From contig CM066738.1 in the NCBI GenBank assembly GCA_033961575.1, forward strand, positions 87,989,478 to 88,053,477: a stretch of DNA of 64,000 bases, read 5' to 3'. The position numbers and the translations under genes are program-made. The stretch comes from Aselliscus stoliczkanus (lineage: Eukaryota > Chordata > Mammalia > Chiroptera > Hipposideridae). The stretch's first letter is position 1. Each line of letters opens with the position of its first letter. The notes under the pieces were generated by a model that saw nothing but the letters and a program-made list of their open reading frames with translations, ran no database searches and was not told the origin of the DNA. Shown here piece after piece: positions 1-11,170 of the stretch.

Positions 1-1497
1 AAGACGAGCATCAATTTAATGAACTCATACCCTCTACTCTGTGGTGCAATGGTTTGACATCGCTGATTTGTATTGAATGATTCACTACAATTTTAAAGGG
101 ACATAAATATTTTCATGTTCACCTATTCATTTATTTCCTTTATTCAACAAGTATCAAATAACTGGTATATGCATGGTATTGTGTTAGCTAATGTAAAGGG
201 CTTACAATCTAAAAAATCAAATATGGATGAATGGACCCTAAAAGTACAACTAGCCAAAGATAGCTCCCCTCAGAATGATTAACTATGGATCTGTTTTTCT
301 GGTGCATGTGAAGAAGATCACTCTGGTATAAGGTTTTACAATTGTTTCAACAAAACTTGAACCTGTCAGACTTACCACATACACAGCCCCAACAGTGAGC
401 GTGCTTACCACCTATTATGGGAAGGCCTCATCCTAGAGTTTAGGGAGGTAGAAGCCAATGAGCTATGGCTGTTTGACACCCTGTGTCATTCAAGTATACC
501 AGTATGTTCATGGTTTTGGCAATTGCATAACCCTATGCCTAGTCCAAGTGACTGAAAGTTGCAGTCAGAATAGTTTGGTAGTGGGGGTCTGAAAGCAGGT
601 GGGCAGTCTGGAGTGGGAGTATATCCAATTTCTGAATTTCAAAGCAAGGTCATAGATCAGGACTAGGTGTGGAAATTAACAGGGCAAGGATTAAAACTGG
701 GATTTGGACCAGGTTGGAAAGAAGATACTGTATTCGAGGCCAGGAAACAGGAAATGAGGATCAAAAAAGAAAACAAGAAGTCATAGTAAAACAAGAAACT
801 GTCAGAACAAGGAAATTGGAAAGATCTACAATAGTGAGGCAAAGTGATAAAGAACACTCTTGCTTTTGAGGTAGATTTTTGAAACATGGCTTTTATGATG
901 GTAGCAAGTCGGTCTCAGTATGTGATAGTGACATCTACATTCACTTTATTCAGAATAGTAGCACTTAAATGATATTTAATCTTGTTACCTGAATTTGCAG
1001 AAGGGAAGCCCTTAAGAGGTGATTGAAATATCTCCAGTGTATGACTATCTGAGTAAAGAGCCACAGTCATCTTTCAGAAGGGCTGTGGGGAGTAGTAGCA
1101 TGCACATTATCTTACTCATCAGCACCTGGCCTCTCCTGCAGTTGATGGGTCCTGAATTTGAGAACTGACTCAGGTGTGGAATTTGGCCACGGATCATGAC
1201 TTGCCAATAAGTAGATGACCTCTGCCTTCTGTTCATCCATTTTTGATCTCTTTTCTTTATGACTTGTTAAATAGCCTTGATGGCTTTCCATCCTGTTGTA
1301 GGTCAACTCTACCTTGGCTGCCATTCCCAAGTTGCCACCTATTAGGATGATTTTGAGCTCCTTGCTTATGATGGTTAAGTGCTACCACTTATTTCAGGCC
1401 CTTGTTATCCCCATGGACAATTATGGAGAGTTTTGAATCCTTCTTGTGATTTCTTCATTAACTCAAGGGATTCCAGGTCTGTAACAATATCTCCTAT
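1..1497. other. Mostly single-copy sequence, no gene recognised
   Basis: No convincing coding exon, RNA gene or recent repeat is visible. Short open frames on both strands lack recognisable motifs. Minus-strand frames around 1045-1330 overlap each other without conserved features; they could be a decayed retroviral-internal fragment, but I cannot place them. The first 250 bases have an L2/MIR-like texture too weak to call. Confidence 0.4.
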
Positions 1498-1505
1498 TAT
1501 CTGTT

Positions 1506-1982
1506 TTTGTTTGTTTGTTTGTTTAATTGGGGAATTGGGGAAGGGGACCAGCCAAGTTGTTGTTTTTCAATATTAGTTGTGGAGGATACCAGTGGCCATC
1601 TGGCTACCTGTCGGCACCTCATGGCCACTAAGCTCAAGGTGCTGTGTTGCAATCTTAGTTGCGGGTGGGCGTAGCCACCATCTCATGCAGGAGTCGAACC
1701 CTGCAGCCTTGTTAAGAGCGCATGCTCTATCCACTGAACCTTCCGGGGGCAGCTCAGCTCAAGGTGCTGAGTTCAGTCTTAGTTGTAGGCGGGCGTAGCC
1801 CACCATCTAATAGGCAGTCTTGTTACACCAGCTGAGCCATCCTCCCATCTCTTGACAGCTCAGCGGCAGCTCAGCTCAGGCACAGTGTCACTGGCCCACA
1901 TGGGAATCAAGCCGGTGGGCCTGTTGCTCAGAGCTGTCACCCTTAAGGTAACTCTTAACTAACTGAGCCACTCTGCTGGTCC
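1506..1982 (-). mobile_element. Long composite tRNA-derived SINE
   Basis: On the minus strand it starts with a tRNA-like head (GAGTGGCTCAGTTAGTTAAG) and carries a second tRNA-like unit near its middle (GGTTCGACTCC B-box-like). It then has CCACAACTAATATTGAA and CCCCTTCCCCAATTCC, and ends in a (CAAA)n tail. A short flanking duplication, TATCTGTT, lies at 1498-1505 and 1983-1990. The same 3' region occurs in the SINEs at 45919 and 56213. Pol III-transcribed and mobilised by L1 by analogy with other mammalian SINEs. Confidence 0.85.
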
Positions 1983-1990
1983 TATCTGTT

Positions 1991-2763
1991 GTTTTTTTAA
2001 AACTAGATTTTTTAGAATAAATATTTGCTAGAGATTACAGTGTACATCTTAATTTATCACTGTCTGCTTCAGGTAAATACTGACTTTATTCTTGTAAAGT
2101 ATGGCAACTTGGCTCTAAAGTAACCCAATTTCTACTTAATGAGTGGAGAACTATTCTCTTACATCCTTGAGGGAGGAGTATCTATGCAATTTATTTGGAA
2201 TTCTGCTTGGAAGATTATTTTGATGTTAAATCATTTATAGCTGCATGACCTCATGGATATTTATTTTGTACTTTGGATTGCAATCATATACTAATTTGCT
2301 TTTTTTCCTTTCAGATTGTTTCAGTTTTGGTCATTGGGAACTCTTTGACTTGGTTCCTCTATGCCTTTGATATACTTCACCATTGTAGTTTTTTCCTTTA
2401 TGGCACTATAGTGTGCTTTAAACTTATTTTGTATATTTCCTGTCCCAGTGCTAGAATCACCCATTTCTTTAAGGAGGACTGGTTCCTGTTTTTTAGAGAA
2501 CGGTAGTAGAAATCAAGATCTGGGTGCTAGGTGTACTCTTTGTTACCGGGGTTTTATTGCTTCTAGGCAATCTCAGCTAAGAGAGCAAGAAAATACATTT
2601 GTGTATTAGCCCATGTATATGTACATATCTGGAAATGTTTTCACATGTTACCCTTTGTATCAGTATTAAACTGAACATGAGTTCATACAGATGTCTTGAA
2701 TTCCAGTCCATTGCCATATGGATCATTTTAGCCTTTTCTGCTACATGCTTTTTTGTAAACTGG
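1991..2763 (-). mobile_element. L1 fragment, antisense
   Basis: The stretch around 2500-2720 (AAGATCTGGGTGCTAGGTGT, then a shared-resource phrase ending in TTCATACAGATGTCTTGAAT) has the wording of old mammalian L1M/L1ME elements in reverse orientation. It appears to continue after the LTR at 2764-3197. Non-coding here. Confidence 0.55.
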
Positions 2764-3197
2764 TGCTGGGAAAATTTCCCAAGGTGTATTAGAACGAACC
2801 CACAAAGGAGGACGGGGTTGAGAAACTGAATATGAGGCCTGCAACTCGAAAATCAAAGAGTTTATTAAGGGAAGTTAGACACAGAAGCAGAGACTTGAGT
2901 GACAGCAAGACAGTGAATCACCAAATGGAAAGGGGATGGGGGCCTGATACATATAGCCTTCAGGAACACAGGTGGCTTGTAGTCAGGCGACACATACTTG
3001 TTAAGAGCTATATATTCCGAAACAGTAAATGACTTAACGTGTATTCCAAAGCAGTAAACTGCTTATCTTTGTAAGAAAATGGCTTTCAAGTGATACACAT
3101 GCACCCCTCCAGATGTGAACTGGCCATTAACTGAGAACAAGTTGCTTCTTAAGACGGCTTCAGTCATGTGGAGCACCAGAAACCATTTTGCTTTACA
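2764..3197 (-). mobile_element. Solo endogenous-retroviral LTR inside L1
   Basis: A 434-bp segment starts TG and ends CA. It is flanked by ACTGG (2759-2763) and ACTGT (3198-3202), a 4-of-5 match consistent with a retroviral target duplication. Read on the minus strand it has an AATAAA signal (complement of 2861-2866) followed by CTCTTTGATTTTCGAGTTG, as in an R/U5 region. No gag, pol or env sequence is attached, so it is a solo LTR left by recombination. The short duplication suggests class I (gamma-like) or ERVL; family not identified. Confidence 0.6.
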
Positions 3198-4357
3198 ACT
3201 GTGACCGCAATAGAGAGAAACCTGGCTCCTGCCGTCCACTATTTATTCTGCTTAATTATTCAAGTCTAATAACTATGTATATCAGCATCAGAATGAACTC
3301 ATACCTCCATGGGAAACACCTTTATCAGCTACAGTACAATGCTTATGTGCAATTTCTTTTGCCTTTAGTTTTACAGATTCCACTGATTTTCAGAATTGAT
3401 TAGGTCAGCCCTGCTTTTCCCAAACCCCATTCAATGAGGTTGTATTTATACATTTGTAATACAGTTAGATTATTTTATCACATTCTGTATTCCACACTGG
3501 GATTCTCCTAACATCTTAAATGATTTTTTAAAATTTGCATTCATTAAGGCATACTCTTTCTACTATTAAGTCCAATGGGTTTTGACAAATGAGTGTCATG
3601 TATCTACTATTACAGTATCATACAGAATAATTTCACAGTCCTCAAAGTAGCCTGTGCTTCAACTTCTGTTCCTCTCCCTAAACCTCTGGAAGCCACTGAT
3701 TGTTTCACTCTTTTTTTATAGTTTTGCCTTTTCTAGAATGCCATGTTATTGGAATTAGAGTAGGTAGTATTTTCAGATTCTTTTCAAATTCTTTCACTTA
3801 GCAATATGTGTTTACAATTCATCCATGCCTTTTCATGACTTGATAGCTCATTTCTTTTTATCATTGAATAATATTTCAATGTATGGATGTGGCACAATGG
3901 GTGCCAAGTATCACCCATTGTAAGACACTTGATTGCTTCTCAACTTTGACAATTATGAATACAGCTACTGTAAACATTCATGTACAGGCTTTTGTGTGGC
4001 TGTGTTTACCCCAAATTGAGTAAATACCTAGGAGTGAGATTGCTGGACTGTATGACAAGTCTGTTTGGCTTGGTAAGAAACTGCCAAGCTGCCCTCCAAA
4101 GTAGCTCTACCATTTTGCATTTCTACCAGCAGATGAATGAGTTCCTGTTGCTCTGCATCCTTGTTAGCAATCGGTAGTGTCAGATTTTTGGACTTAAGCT
4201 ATTCTACTAGGTGTGTAGTGGTAATTCATTGTTTTAGTTTGCAATTCCTTAGTGACAGATGTTTATTATCTTTTCCATATGCTTATTTTCCATCTGTGTA
4301 TCTTTGGTCAGGTGTTTGGATCTTTGCTTATTTTTAAATTTTTTAAAAACATAAATT
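3198..4357 (-). mobile_element. L1 3'-part, antisense
   Basis: Typical reverse-oriented L1M text: the segment from about 3590 (TTTTGACAAATGAGTGTCAT) through the region near 4020 (AAATACCTAGGAGTGAGATT) to 4320. This corresponds to the 3' untranslated region and end of ORF2 of old L1s. The element is broken by the LTR on its left and the SINE at 4358 on its right. Confidence 0.8.
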
Positions 4358-4754
4358 TGGGCTGGCCAAGTGGTGCTTTGGTTAAAAGTTGGCTTGGGAT
4401 GCCAGCTCTGAGCATCAGGGCCCCAGTTCAGATCCTTCATTAGGGCCAGTGATGCTGTGCCTTCTACAGCTAAGATGGTGAACAACAGCTCTACCTGGAG
4501 CTGGGCTGCTGTGAGTCGCCGGTGACAGCGTAGGCTGCAGTGGGGCTGGCTGGCAGCGGGTATGAGCTCTCGTGAGCGACTGTCCAATGGCCGACGAGTG
4601 ACTGCCTCACCTGGGAAGAGCGCAATGATGATACCAACATGGGCCAGTGAAGCAATGTCCTCCACAATTAGACTGAAGAACACAAGGACAGCAACTTGTC
4701 TGTTCCCCTTCCCCAATTCCCTAATAAAATCTTTAAAAACAAAAAACAAAAACA
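4358..4754 (+). mobile_element. Long T+ tRNA-SINE
   Basis: Starts GGGCTGGCCAAGTGG, with a tRNA-like A-box region and a degenerate B-box. A GC-rich body follows (CTACAGCTAAGATGGTGAAC and onward), then GACTGAAGAACACAAGGACA, CCCCTTCCCCAATTCC, AATAAA, TCTTT and an A-rich tail. AATAAA plus a TCTTT pol III terminator is the mark of T+ SINEs, whose RNA is polyadenylated. Flanks share an AAAAACA-ATTT-like duplication. A long minus-strand open frame across it is SINE read-through, not a gene. Confidence 0.9.
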
Positions 4755-5475
4755 ATTTCAATAGTTTGTTTTCTTATTGCTGAATTTTAAGAGTCCTTTA
4801 TATATTTTGGAAACAAGTCATTTATCAAATTTGTGTTTTGCAAACAGTTTCTCCAAGACTGTGGTTTATCATTTCATTTTCTTAACAGTGTCTTTCACAG
4901 AGAAGTTTTTAATTTTAATAAAGTACAATGTATCATTTTTTTTCCCTTGGATCATCTTTTTCTTACTGTATCTGAAAACTCATTGCCCAGTGAAGGTCAT
5001 CTAGATTGTTTTTCTATGTTTTCTTCTAGAAGTTTTTTTATGTTTTGCATATTTTGATGTTTTGCATTTAGGCTTATGGTCTTTTTTGAATTTTTGTGAA
5101 CAATATAAAATCTGTGTCTAAGTTATTTTTTTGCAGGTGATGTCCACTTGTTCCAGCACCATTTGCTGAAAGACTATCCTTTCTCCGTTGAATTGCCTGT
5201 GTTCTTTTGTCAAAGATCATTTGATTCTATTTGTGTGTCTCTCTCTGAGCTCTCTATTCTATTGATATTACTGTCTATTATTTTGCCAATACCATGCTGT
5301 CGTGATTATTGTAGCTCTATAGTTTTCCTTAAAATTGAGTACTGTCAGACCCCTAACTTTGACCACCTTCTTCAATGCTATATTGGTCATTCTAGACCTT
5401 TTCCCTTTCAGAAAAAAAGATATACTTTAGAATCAGACTGACTACATCTATAAAAGATCTTATCAGAATTTTTCT
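4755..5475 (-). mobile_element. L1 ORF2/3' region, antisense
   Basis: Continues the L1 interrupted by the SINE. GTCATTTATCAAATTTGTGT near 4818 and the ACCATGCTGTCGTGATTATT-type phrase near 5292 are standard antisense wording of the ORF2 C-terminal region and 3' UTR of mammalian L1. Plus-strand frames here are antisense noise. Confidence 0.75.
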
Positions 5476-5850
5476 TCCCCCTTAGGTGAGTCAGGAAGGC
5501 TGGAGGGGGCTAGAGTTGACAAAATATCCCTCTCCCAGGTGGGATAAGGTGGGATAAAGTCTTTTCCTCTGGAGTGTAGACCTTTGTTATGGAAAATGCT
5601 CTGGGAACATTTCACAATAGTCACTTTTACCCTTCCTCTGCTAGAGCCAGAGATCTTTGTTAGCTCTTCACTAGGGAGGGGTGTGGTAGACCAGGGTAAA
5701 GGGGGTCAAATATATGGTGATGGAAGGAGAACTGAATGGATGGTGAGCACACAATGTGCTATATAGATGATGTATTATAGAATTGTACACTTGAAACTTA
5801 TGTAATTTTACTAACCCCAATATTTTTAATTTAAAAAAAAAAAGCATTGT
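5476..5850 (+). mobile_element. L1-type 3' end, sense
   Basis: A phrase near 5705-5810 (GATGTATTATAGAATTGTAC then ACTTGAAACTTATG) followed by an A-run at 5831-5843 matches the 3' terminal region I associate with laurasiatherian L1s. The upstream part (5476-5690) appears to belong to the same 3' UTR but is less certain. Confidence 0.5.
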
Positions 5851-5879
5851 TGGGTTCCTGATGGTAAAATAAACAAAAA

Positions 5880-6930
5880 AAAGAACAAAAAAAAGCAAAG
5901 TGTGGAAGTCCCTCTAAAGCTGTTGCAACTCTGCAAGTTTCTCACTCTCAAGCTCGTCTGAAACAATTCTTCAAAATTACCACTTAAGTATTTTTAGCAG
6001 TTTATTGCTTCAGTGCCTTCTGCTCTAGGTAAGCAGATATTATTGGCTGTAACTTACTAGATTCAACCACCTCTTCAGATTTACGGCGATGGTTCACCCG
6101 ATGAAAATAGTTCTGAGTCTAAGAAAAGTCATTGATTTTCAGTTTCTTCAATTTTTTTTTCTTGTTTTAAGGATGGGGGTATCTACTTTAATCTTTCATT
6201 TCAGAGATGAAACTAGAAGTTTACCTCAAATATGCTTTTCTGTCACTTTCTCTCTCCCTCTTCATCTGGAACTCCCATTACATGTATATTAATATTTTAG
6301 ATTTTCTGACAGGTCTGAGTCTGTTAATTTTTTTTTTTTTTTAAATCTACTTTCTCTCTATTCTTCAGATGGGATAATTTCTTCTTCCTACCGTCGCAAA
6401 TCTGCTGTTGAGTCTAGCTGGTGAATTTCTCATTTTTGTTACTACATTTTTCACCTCTAAAATTTCAATTTGGATCTTTTATATACTTTCTCTAGTTAGA
6501 TCCTCTATTGAGTCTTGTCATTAAATTTACTTCAATATTTTTAATATTTTCTTTATTTTTTTGGACATATTTATAAGAGCTGTATTGAAATTTTGGGCTG
6601 CTAAATCCTATATCTACATCTACTCAGTTTCTTGGAGTGTTGTTTTTTTATTTTCCTGAAGTATGGGTCACATTTTCCTGTTTGTTTTTGCATATTCTAT
6701 AATATTTTGTTGAAAACTAGACATTTTAGCTAATATAATATAGTAATTTTATATTTTATCTTCTGGTTTTATTTCTGTTTTCTTTTTTTGGTTATTTTGA
6801 TTTCTGTAACTTATCTGGAATTAAACTATGGAATTTATCCCCTCTGCAGTAGGTAGTTGCTTGTCTCTGCTTGGGTTAAAATATATATGTCTGAATAGCT
6901 TAATGATTGGCCAGTGATTGGGAAATATAT
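5880..6930 (-). mobile_element. Old L1 5'-part, antisense
   Basis: Pyrimidine-rich text near 6240-6280 (TCATCTGGAACTCCCATTAC) and a phrase near 6700 (TTTTGTTGAAAACTAGACAT) are typical of the reverse strand of L1M 5' regions. No intact frame. It resumes at 7124-7233 and 7422-7790 after later insertions. Confidence 0.5.
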
Positions 6931-6940
6931 TGTGCTCCCA

Positions 6941-6944
<4 letters not shown>

Positions 6945-6975
<31 letters not shown>

Positions 6976-7109
6976 CTGAGCCATCCTGCCACTTGTTGGC
7001 AACTCAGCAGCGGCACAGCTCGGGCCAGGTATCAAACCGATGACCCTGTTGCTCAGAGCTCACACTCTTGAGTGAGCTCTTAACCAACCAAGCCATTCAG
7101 CTGACCCCC
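6945..7109 (-). mobile_element. Short tRNA-SINE (class with CTGAGC body)
   Basis: Minus-strand order: tRNA-like head with TTGGTTAAGAGCTCACTC, a B-box-like GGTTTGATACC, a short GCTGAGTTGCCAACAAGTGG body and a long A-tail (T-run at 6945-6972). It is flanked by TGTGCTCCCATACT (6931-6944) and TGTGCTCCCAGACT (7110-7123), 13 of 14 identical. Inserted in the L1. Confidence 0.92.
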
Positions 7110-7233
7110 TGTGCTCCCAGACTTTACATTCTTAAATCTTCCTCCCTATGCTGATTGATCTTGATCTTTGGGGAAGTTGAGGGGGCACATTCAATGTCCA
7201 GCCAGTTCTCAAGTCTACTGGGGCTTTTACTTT

Positions 7234-7421
7234 TTTTTTTTTTCTTTTTACAAAAATCAACTAATTTTATTTTTTAAATTAAAGAAATGCACATTAAAAA
7301 AATTCAAACAGTATGAAAGAGTATATAGTTGACCCTTGCATAACATAGGTTTGAACTGAACTTATGTGTGGATTTTCTTTCAATTGACCCATGCAATTCA
7401 ATTGTCTCATGTACAGGTTTG
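7234..7421 (-). pseudogene. 5'-truncated processed retrocopy of unknown transcript
   Basis: A 188-bp insert lies between perfect 17-bp direct repeats ACTGGGGCTTTTACTTT at 7217-7233 and 7422-7438. Read on the minus strand it ends in AATAAA about 25 bases before an A-tail (T-run starting at 7234). This is the signature of an L1-mobilised mRNA 3' end. Its body includes a TTGACCCTTGCATAACATAG-like stretch, reminiscent of a Tigger-type repeat carried in a 3' UTR. It is not one of the SINE classes in the window. Source gene unknown. Confidence 0.7.
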
Positions 7422-7790
7422 ACTGGGGCTTTTACTTTCAACTCCCTTGGGTGTGTCTCACACATACACATAGATTTCCAGTTAGCCAGGAATGCATGAG
7501 AAGTTTATCTCATCTCTTCCATGCCTTTATTACCTGCAAGATTTTTCCACTAAGTTTACAGCTATTTCACCCCTTGCTTCAACCATGACCACACCTTAGG
7601 CTAATAGAGCTGAAGAGCCGTCAGTTTCTTATTTATTTCTTACTGACGATGTTGCCTGCTGTAGACTTTTTTCCTGTACCTGAAATTGTGCCTACTCTTT
7701 CTGGCAACAAAGCCACTTATACCTTGGCTAGCCCCACTTGGCAGCACTTCCATTATCACTGACTTAACTGGAGGTGGGGGGGTGGGTTTT
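7422..7790 (-). mobile_element. Old L1 5'-end remnant, antisense (resumed)
   Basis: Continues from 7124-7233 once the retrocopy is removed. The sequence joins cleanly at the duplicated ACTGGGGCTTTTACTTT. No open frame of note. Assignment to the same L1 as 5880-6930 rests on position and texture. Confidence 0.4.
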
Positions 7791-7932
7791 AGTGCCATGC
7801 GAGAAGATTCTATACACTGTTATCTTTAGCTGTAGGACTGACAGTTTTCCATAAATACTTTTAAATTTGTTGTTTGCATTTGGTCACCATTTTTCAGAGT
7901 CCCCAAATAGCTGCTTTTGAAATATCCTGTTA

Positions 7933-7985
7933 GTGTGTGTGTGTGTGTGTGGTGGGGGGGGGTGGGACGTTGGAGCGGGGGTTAG
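7933..7985 (+). repeat. (GT)9 followed by G-runs
   Basis: A GT dinucleotide run at 7933-7950 passes into GGTGGGGGGGGGTGGG and, after a short gap, GGGGG. Several G-tracts lie close together, so a G-quadruplex on the plus strand is possible. Confidence 0.8.
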
Positions 7986-7999
7986 AATTGTTGACCTCT

Positions 8000-8949
8000 T
8001 ACTCCTCTGTAGCTGTTAGGCTTCTTTCCAGGTTCTTTTTAGTAGGAAACTTTACTTTTAGCCCATCATCATCTTGCTGGGAACATTCATTGGGATCAGT
8101 TTAGTTGCTGTTTTTACATATATATGATCAAATATATCAAGTTCACACTGATACTTCCCATTCAAACTTAGCATTGTGGGGTTTAAAAAAAATGTAATCT
8201 TTTTGATATTACATCTGTGTATTCTTTCTCCAGGCCAAAGGTCTTGGTTCTTAATACCACCAACATAATTACTCACTTTATCTCAAAATATATATGTACC
8301 TGTCTCATAATAATACCAACATGATCACAAATGTGATTACATTAAAATAGGTTTTATTTGCACTATACTGTTATTTTTATGATATAATACTGATGCTGAT
8401 TTTATTTTTATGTATTTATTTTGCTGCTATATATTTGAGTGATATTTGCCACTTGAATCAGGATATATTTGCTTGCCCTAGGAAAAAAAAATCTGCATGT
8501 TATACCTTGCCAAATCCTTAAACATGCTGTGTTTTATATCCATGATGGATAATACAATACATTTCAATGAGATTCAGAGAGCTATTCTACTGTCCAGTTC
8601 TGCACATTTTTATTACACCATAATTCTGCTTCAAACCTGATTTAGTTTACATTCCAACTTTATGCCAGAGGTACTAATGTGCTTTTAAAATGTTGAATAT
8701 TAAAGATTTTCAAAGTAGGTGTAAAATTGGGTATTTTCTGACATTTTATAGCTTCTTTCCATTTATGAGGGAGTCACGTGGCATCGGGATATAGACCTTG
8801 AACAGTGTTTTGGAAATATCACATCTCTGCAATTTCAGGAAGGCAGGTTATAGAAAAATTACTCCTTCAGTTTATATACCTAACAGTGGTAAATGGTGAA
8901 GCCTAGCTAGAGAATTTTACTCAGGAGTGAATTATATTTTGTATATTTT
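8000..8949. other. AT-rich sequence, possibly decayed L1
   Basis: No gene. The part near 8140-8270 has weak antisense-L1 texture. The remainder is AT-rich with no recognised repeat. Confidence 0.3.
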
Positions 8950-9775
8950 TCAAACTCAAAAGAATAAAAACAAATCAAATAATAAGCCTCAAAATGCCCT
9001 CTCCCACCATTAAATTTTTTGAAAAAAGGTAAATTACTTTTTACCTTTCCATAATTTTTATATCACATGCCGAAGCAGAAATACCAGTAAAATAAACCCT
9101 CATGCACTCACCATCCAACTTCAGAAATGATAAACTCATGACAATATTCTTTCATTAATACCTCTGTCCACTTACTCACATTTAGTATTTGTTTGATGGA
9201 AACTCAGAAATCAAATTATTTTATCTGTAAACATTTTCACTGTGTTTTTCCAAAAGATAATACTTAAAAAATAACCATAATAATTATTACATTGTCCCAA
9301 GTAAAAAACAGTAACTTCTTAATATCATTAAATACCTAGTCATTGTTCCATTCCAAATCCTCATAAATATTATAATTCTTAAGCCATTTGTATGAATTGG
9401 GCCTGAAAAATGTTAATACTTTGCTTTGTTGAAGGAACCAGATCATTTGTCCTCTAGAGTTTTTCATAGTCTGGGTTTTCATGATTGGATTCCCATGGTT
9501 TTACTTAATGTGTTCCTCTGGTCTCTGTGGTTTTTGTAAATTGGGGACTGAGTCTAATGGGTTTAATCAGATCCAGGTAGATTTTTGTTTTGGGAAATAC
9601 TACTTGATAATTATTGGTGTATTTTTCCATTTCTAGGCACTTACTGTCTGGTTTCCTATCTTTTAGTAGCTGTTAATGGTCAGTGACTAGATCCATTAAT
9701 TCATTAAAAGTTGCAAAATGGGGCAATTCTAATTCCATTATTTATTTTAGATGTATAAAATTAGGTGTATACTTA
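8950..9775 (-). mobile_element. L1 fragment, antisense
   Basis: The 9090-9200 stretch (CATGCACTCACCATCCAACT) and the 9430-9720 stretch (GATCATTTGTCCTCTAGAGT and on to ATTAATTCATTAAAAGTTGC) follow the order of reverse-oriented L1ME/L1M sequence. Interrupted by the mini-SINE at 9776. Confidence 0.55.
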
Positions 9776-9842
9776 CGGTCCCACATATGAGGGCCAGTGA
9801 CACTGCCCTAAAAAAACAAAACAAAACAAAACAAAAAAATAA
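9776..9842 (+). mobile_element. 67-bp truncated tRNA-only SINE
   Basis: Contains only the end of a tRNA-like head (TCCCACATATGAGGGCCAGT and GACACTGCCCT) and then an A-rich (AAAAC)n tail. It is bounded by a perfect 19-base direct repeat AAAATTAGGTGTATACTTA at 9757-9775 and 9843-9861. This 5'-truncated copy shows that the head alone, followed directly by a tail, is a mobile unit. Confidence 0.9.
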
Positions 9843-9861
9843 AAAATTAGGTGTATACTTA

Positions 9862-10350
9862 GAATATGTATGGATGTATTTCTGAAGTACATCTGTAAAT
9901 AGAATTTTAGAAACCAAATGGTACTGTTTGCACAGGAAATGCTGGATAAATGCAAAATGTTATATTCACAAATGAGCCATAAACATAAAAACATGCTCTG
10001 GAATGCCTTAGGAAAAGACACCCGAGGCAGTATTGCCAAATGGTTAGTGTTCATCTCATACTCAAAGTTCTTTGAGATCCTTTGTGCAAAAGTTGTAATC
10101 AAATTTGTTCTTGATATTAAAAAAAATAATGCTTATAATTGTCTTCTGTCCCAAAAGTTATGCATGCTTATTTTAGAAAACATGGGTCCATATGAAGAAG
10201 AGGGGAAATTATCTCTAATTCAGTTTCCTGGAGAAAACCATTGTCCAAGTGATTTCAAATGTATCTATTGTTCAGGGTTCTAAAATCTTTTCATAGCACA
10301 CAATGATACTTCAACTGCAGAAATGGAAACACAAGTAATGTGTGCTTCAG
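9862..10350. other. No recognised feature (possible L1 continuation)
   Basis: A plus-strand open frame of 121 codons (9918-10283) has no recognisable domain, and its composition is like the flanking AT-rich DNA. The stretch near 9870-9930 may continue the antisense L1 that the mini-SINE split. I do not call a gene. Confidence 0.35.
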
Positions 10351-10354
10351 TGAG

Positions 10355-10520
10355 CTTTTTATTTTTTGCATGTTTTAAAATTGTGGAAAAATAAACATTA
10401 TATAAAATTTGCCATTGTGGCTATTTTAAATTGTATAATTCAGTAGCATTAAGTACATTCACAGTGTTATACAACTACCACTACTATCTAAATTCAGAAC
10501 TTTCTCATCGCCCCAAATGA
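10355..10520 (-). mobile_element. L1 3'-region fragment, antisense
   Basis: TTAAAATTGTGGAAAAATAA and the following AATTCAGTAGCATTAAGTAC, ATTCACAGTGTTATACAACT are standard reverse-strand text of L1M 3' untranslated regions. Confidence 0.65.
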
Positions 10521-10550
10521 AGGCCTTGTGATAGATAGGTCTACAACTCT

Positions 10551-10660
10551 GTGATTAGATTTAAAAAAATTGAATTGTGCATTTTAAGTTGGTGAGTTTT
10601 AGAGTATATCAGTTATATCTCAAAGCTGTTTTTGAAAACGGAAGTTAGCAGGAAACAAAA
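10551..10660 (+). mobile_element. L1 3' terminal fragment, sense
   Basis: TTGTGCATTTTAAGTTGGTG followed by ATATCAGTTATATCTCAAAG and CTGTTTTTGA matches the 3' end of older sense-oriented L1s (L1MB-like), where the wording is a TATCTCAATAAAGCTGTT type. Confidence 0.6.
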
Positions 10661-10699
10661 TAGAAAAAAAAAATCCTTGACTTTATGGAGCTTGCATTC

Positions 10700-11155
10700 T
10701 AGTGATAATCATTACCAATAAAATTTCTCTAATACCTTCAGTAGCAACAACAAAAAGTGGGGCAGATTGCCCTTAGGAGGTAAAGGACGGTGGATGCCGT
10801 ATCCTTATAGATGCCCTTAATTTGTCAAATGTAATCTGAGGTTTATGGTACCTATGCCCCAATTCTCAGAAACAGATGGCCAACCAAGGCTGTAGTGATG
10901 GTAACCAATCCCATGGTTTCCTGCAGATGACAAACCCCGAAATTACAAAAGAAATCAAAACAAAATAACACCAACCCACCCCCTAAAAACACCTCATAAA
11001 ACCCCGGCAAGATAAATTTTTAAAAGTAAATCTGCATTTTTTAGAGTGATGGAATTTTAGATCTGGAAACAATCTTAGATGTGATAAAATTCAACCTAAT
11101 TGTTTTACAATTAGGCACCCAACACCCCTGGTAGATGAAATATTTAGTCATAACC
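10700..11155. other. No gene seen
   Basis: Single-copy looking. An A- and C-rich patch lies at 10930-11000. No recognised repeat or conserved frame. Confidence 0.4.
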
Positions 11156-11170
11156 AACCAGGCACTATCT

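Noticed and set aside
1045..1330. Minus-strand frames suggesting a retroviral gag remnant
   Set aside because: Similarity is impressionistic; two frames overlap and no motif is diagnostic.
4249..4761. 170-codon minus-strand open frame
   Set aside because: It lies almost wholly in the T+ SINE at 4358-4754; SINE copies elsewhere give the same read-through.
9918..10283. 121-codon plus-strand open frame
   Set aside because: AT-rich, low-information protein with no motif, bounded by L1 remnants; chance length.
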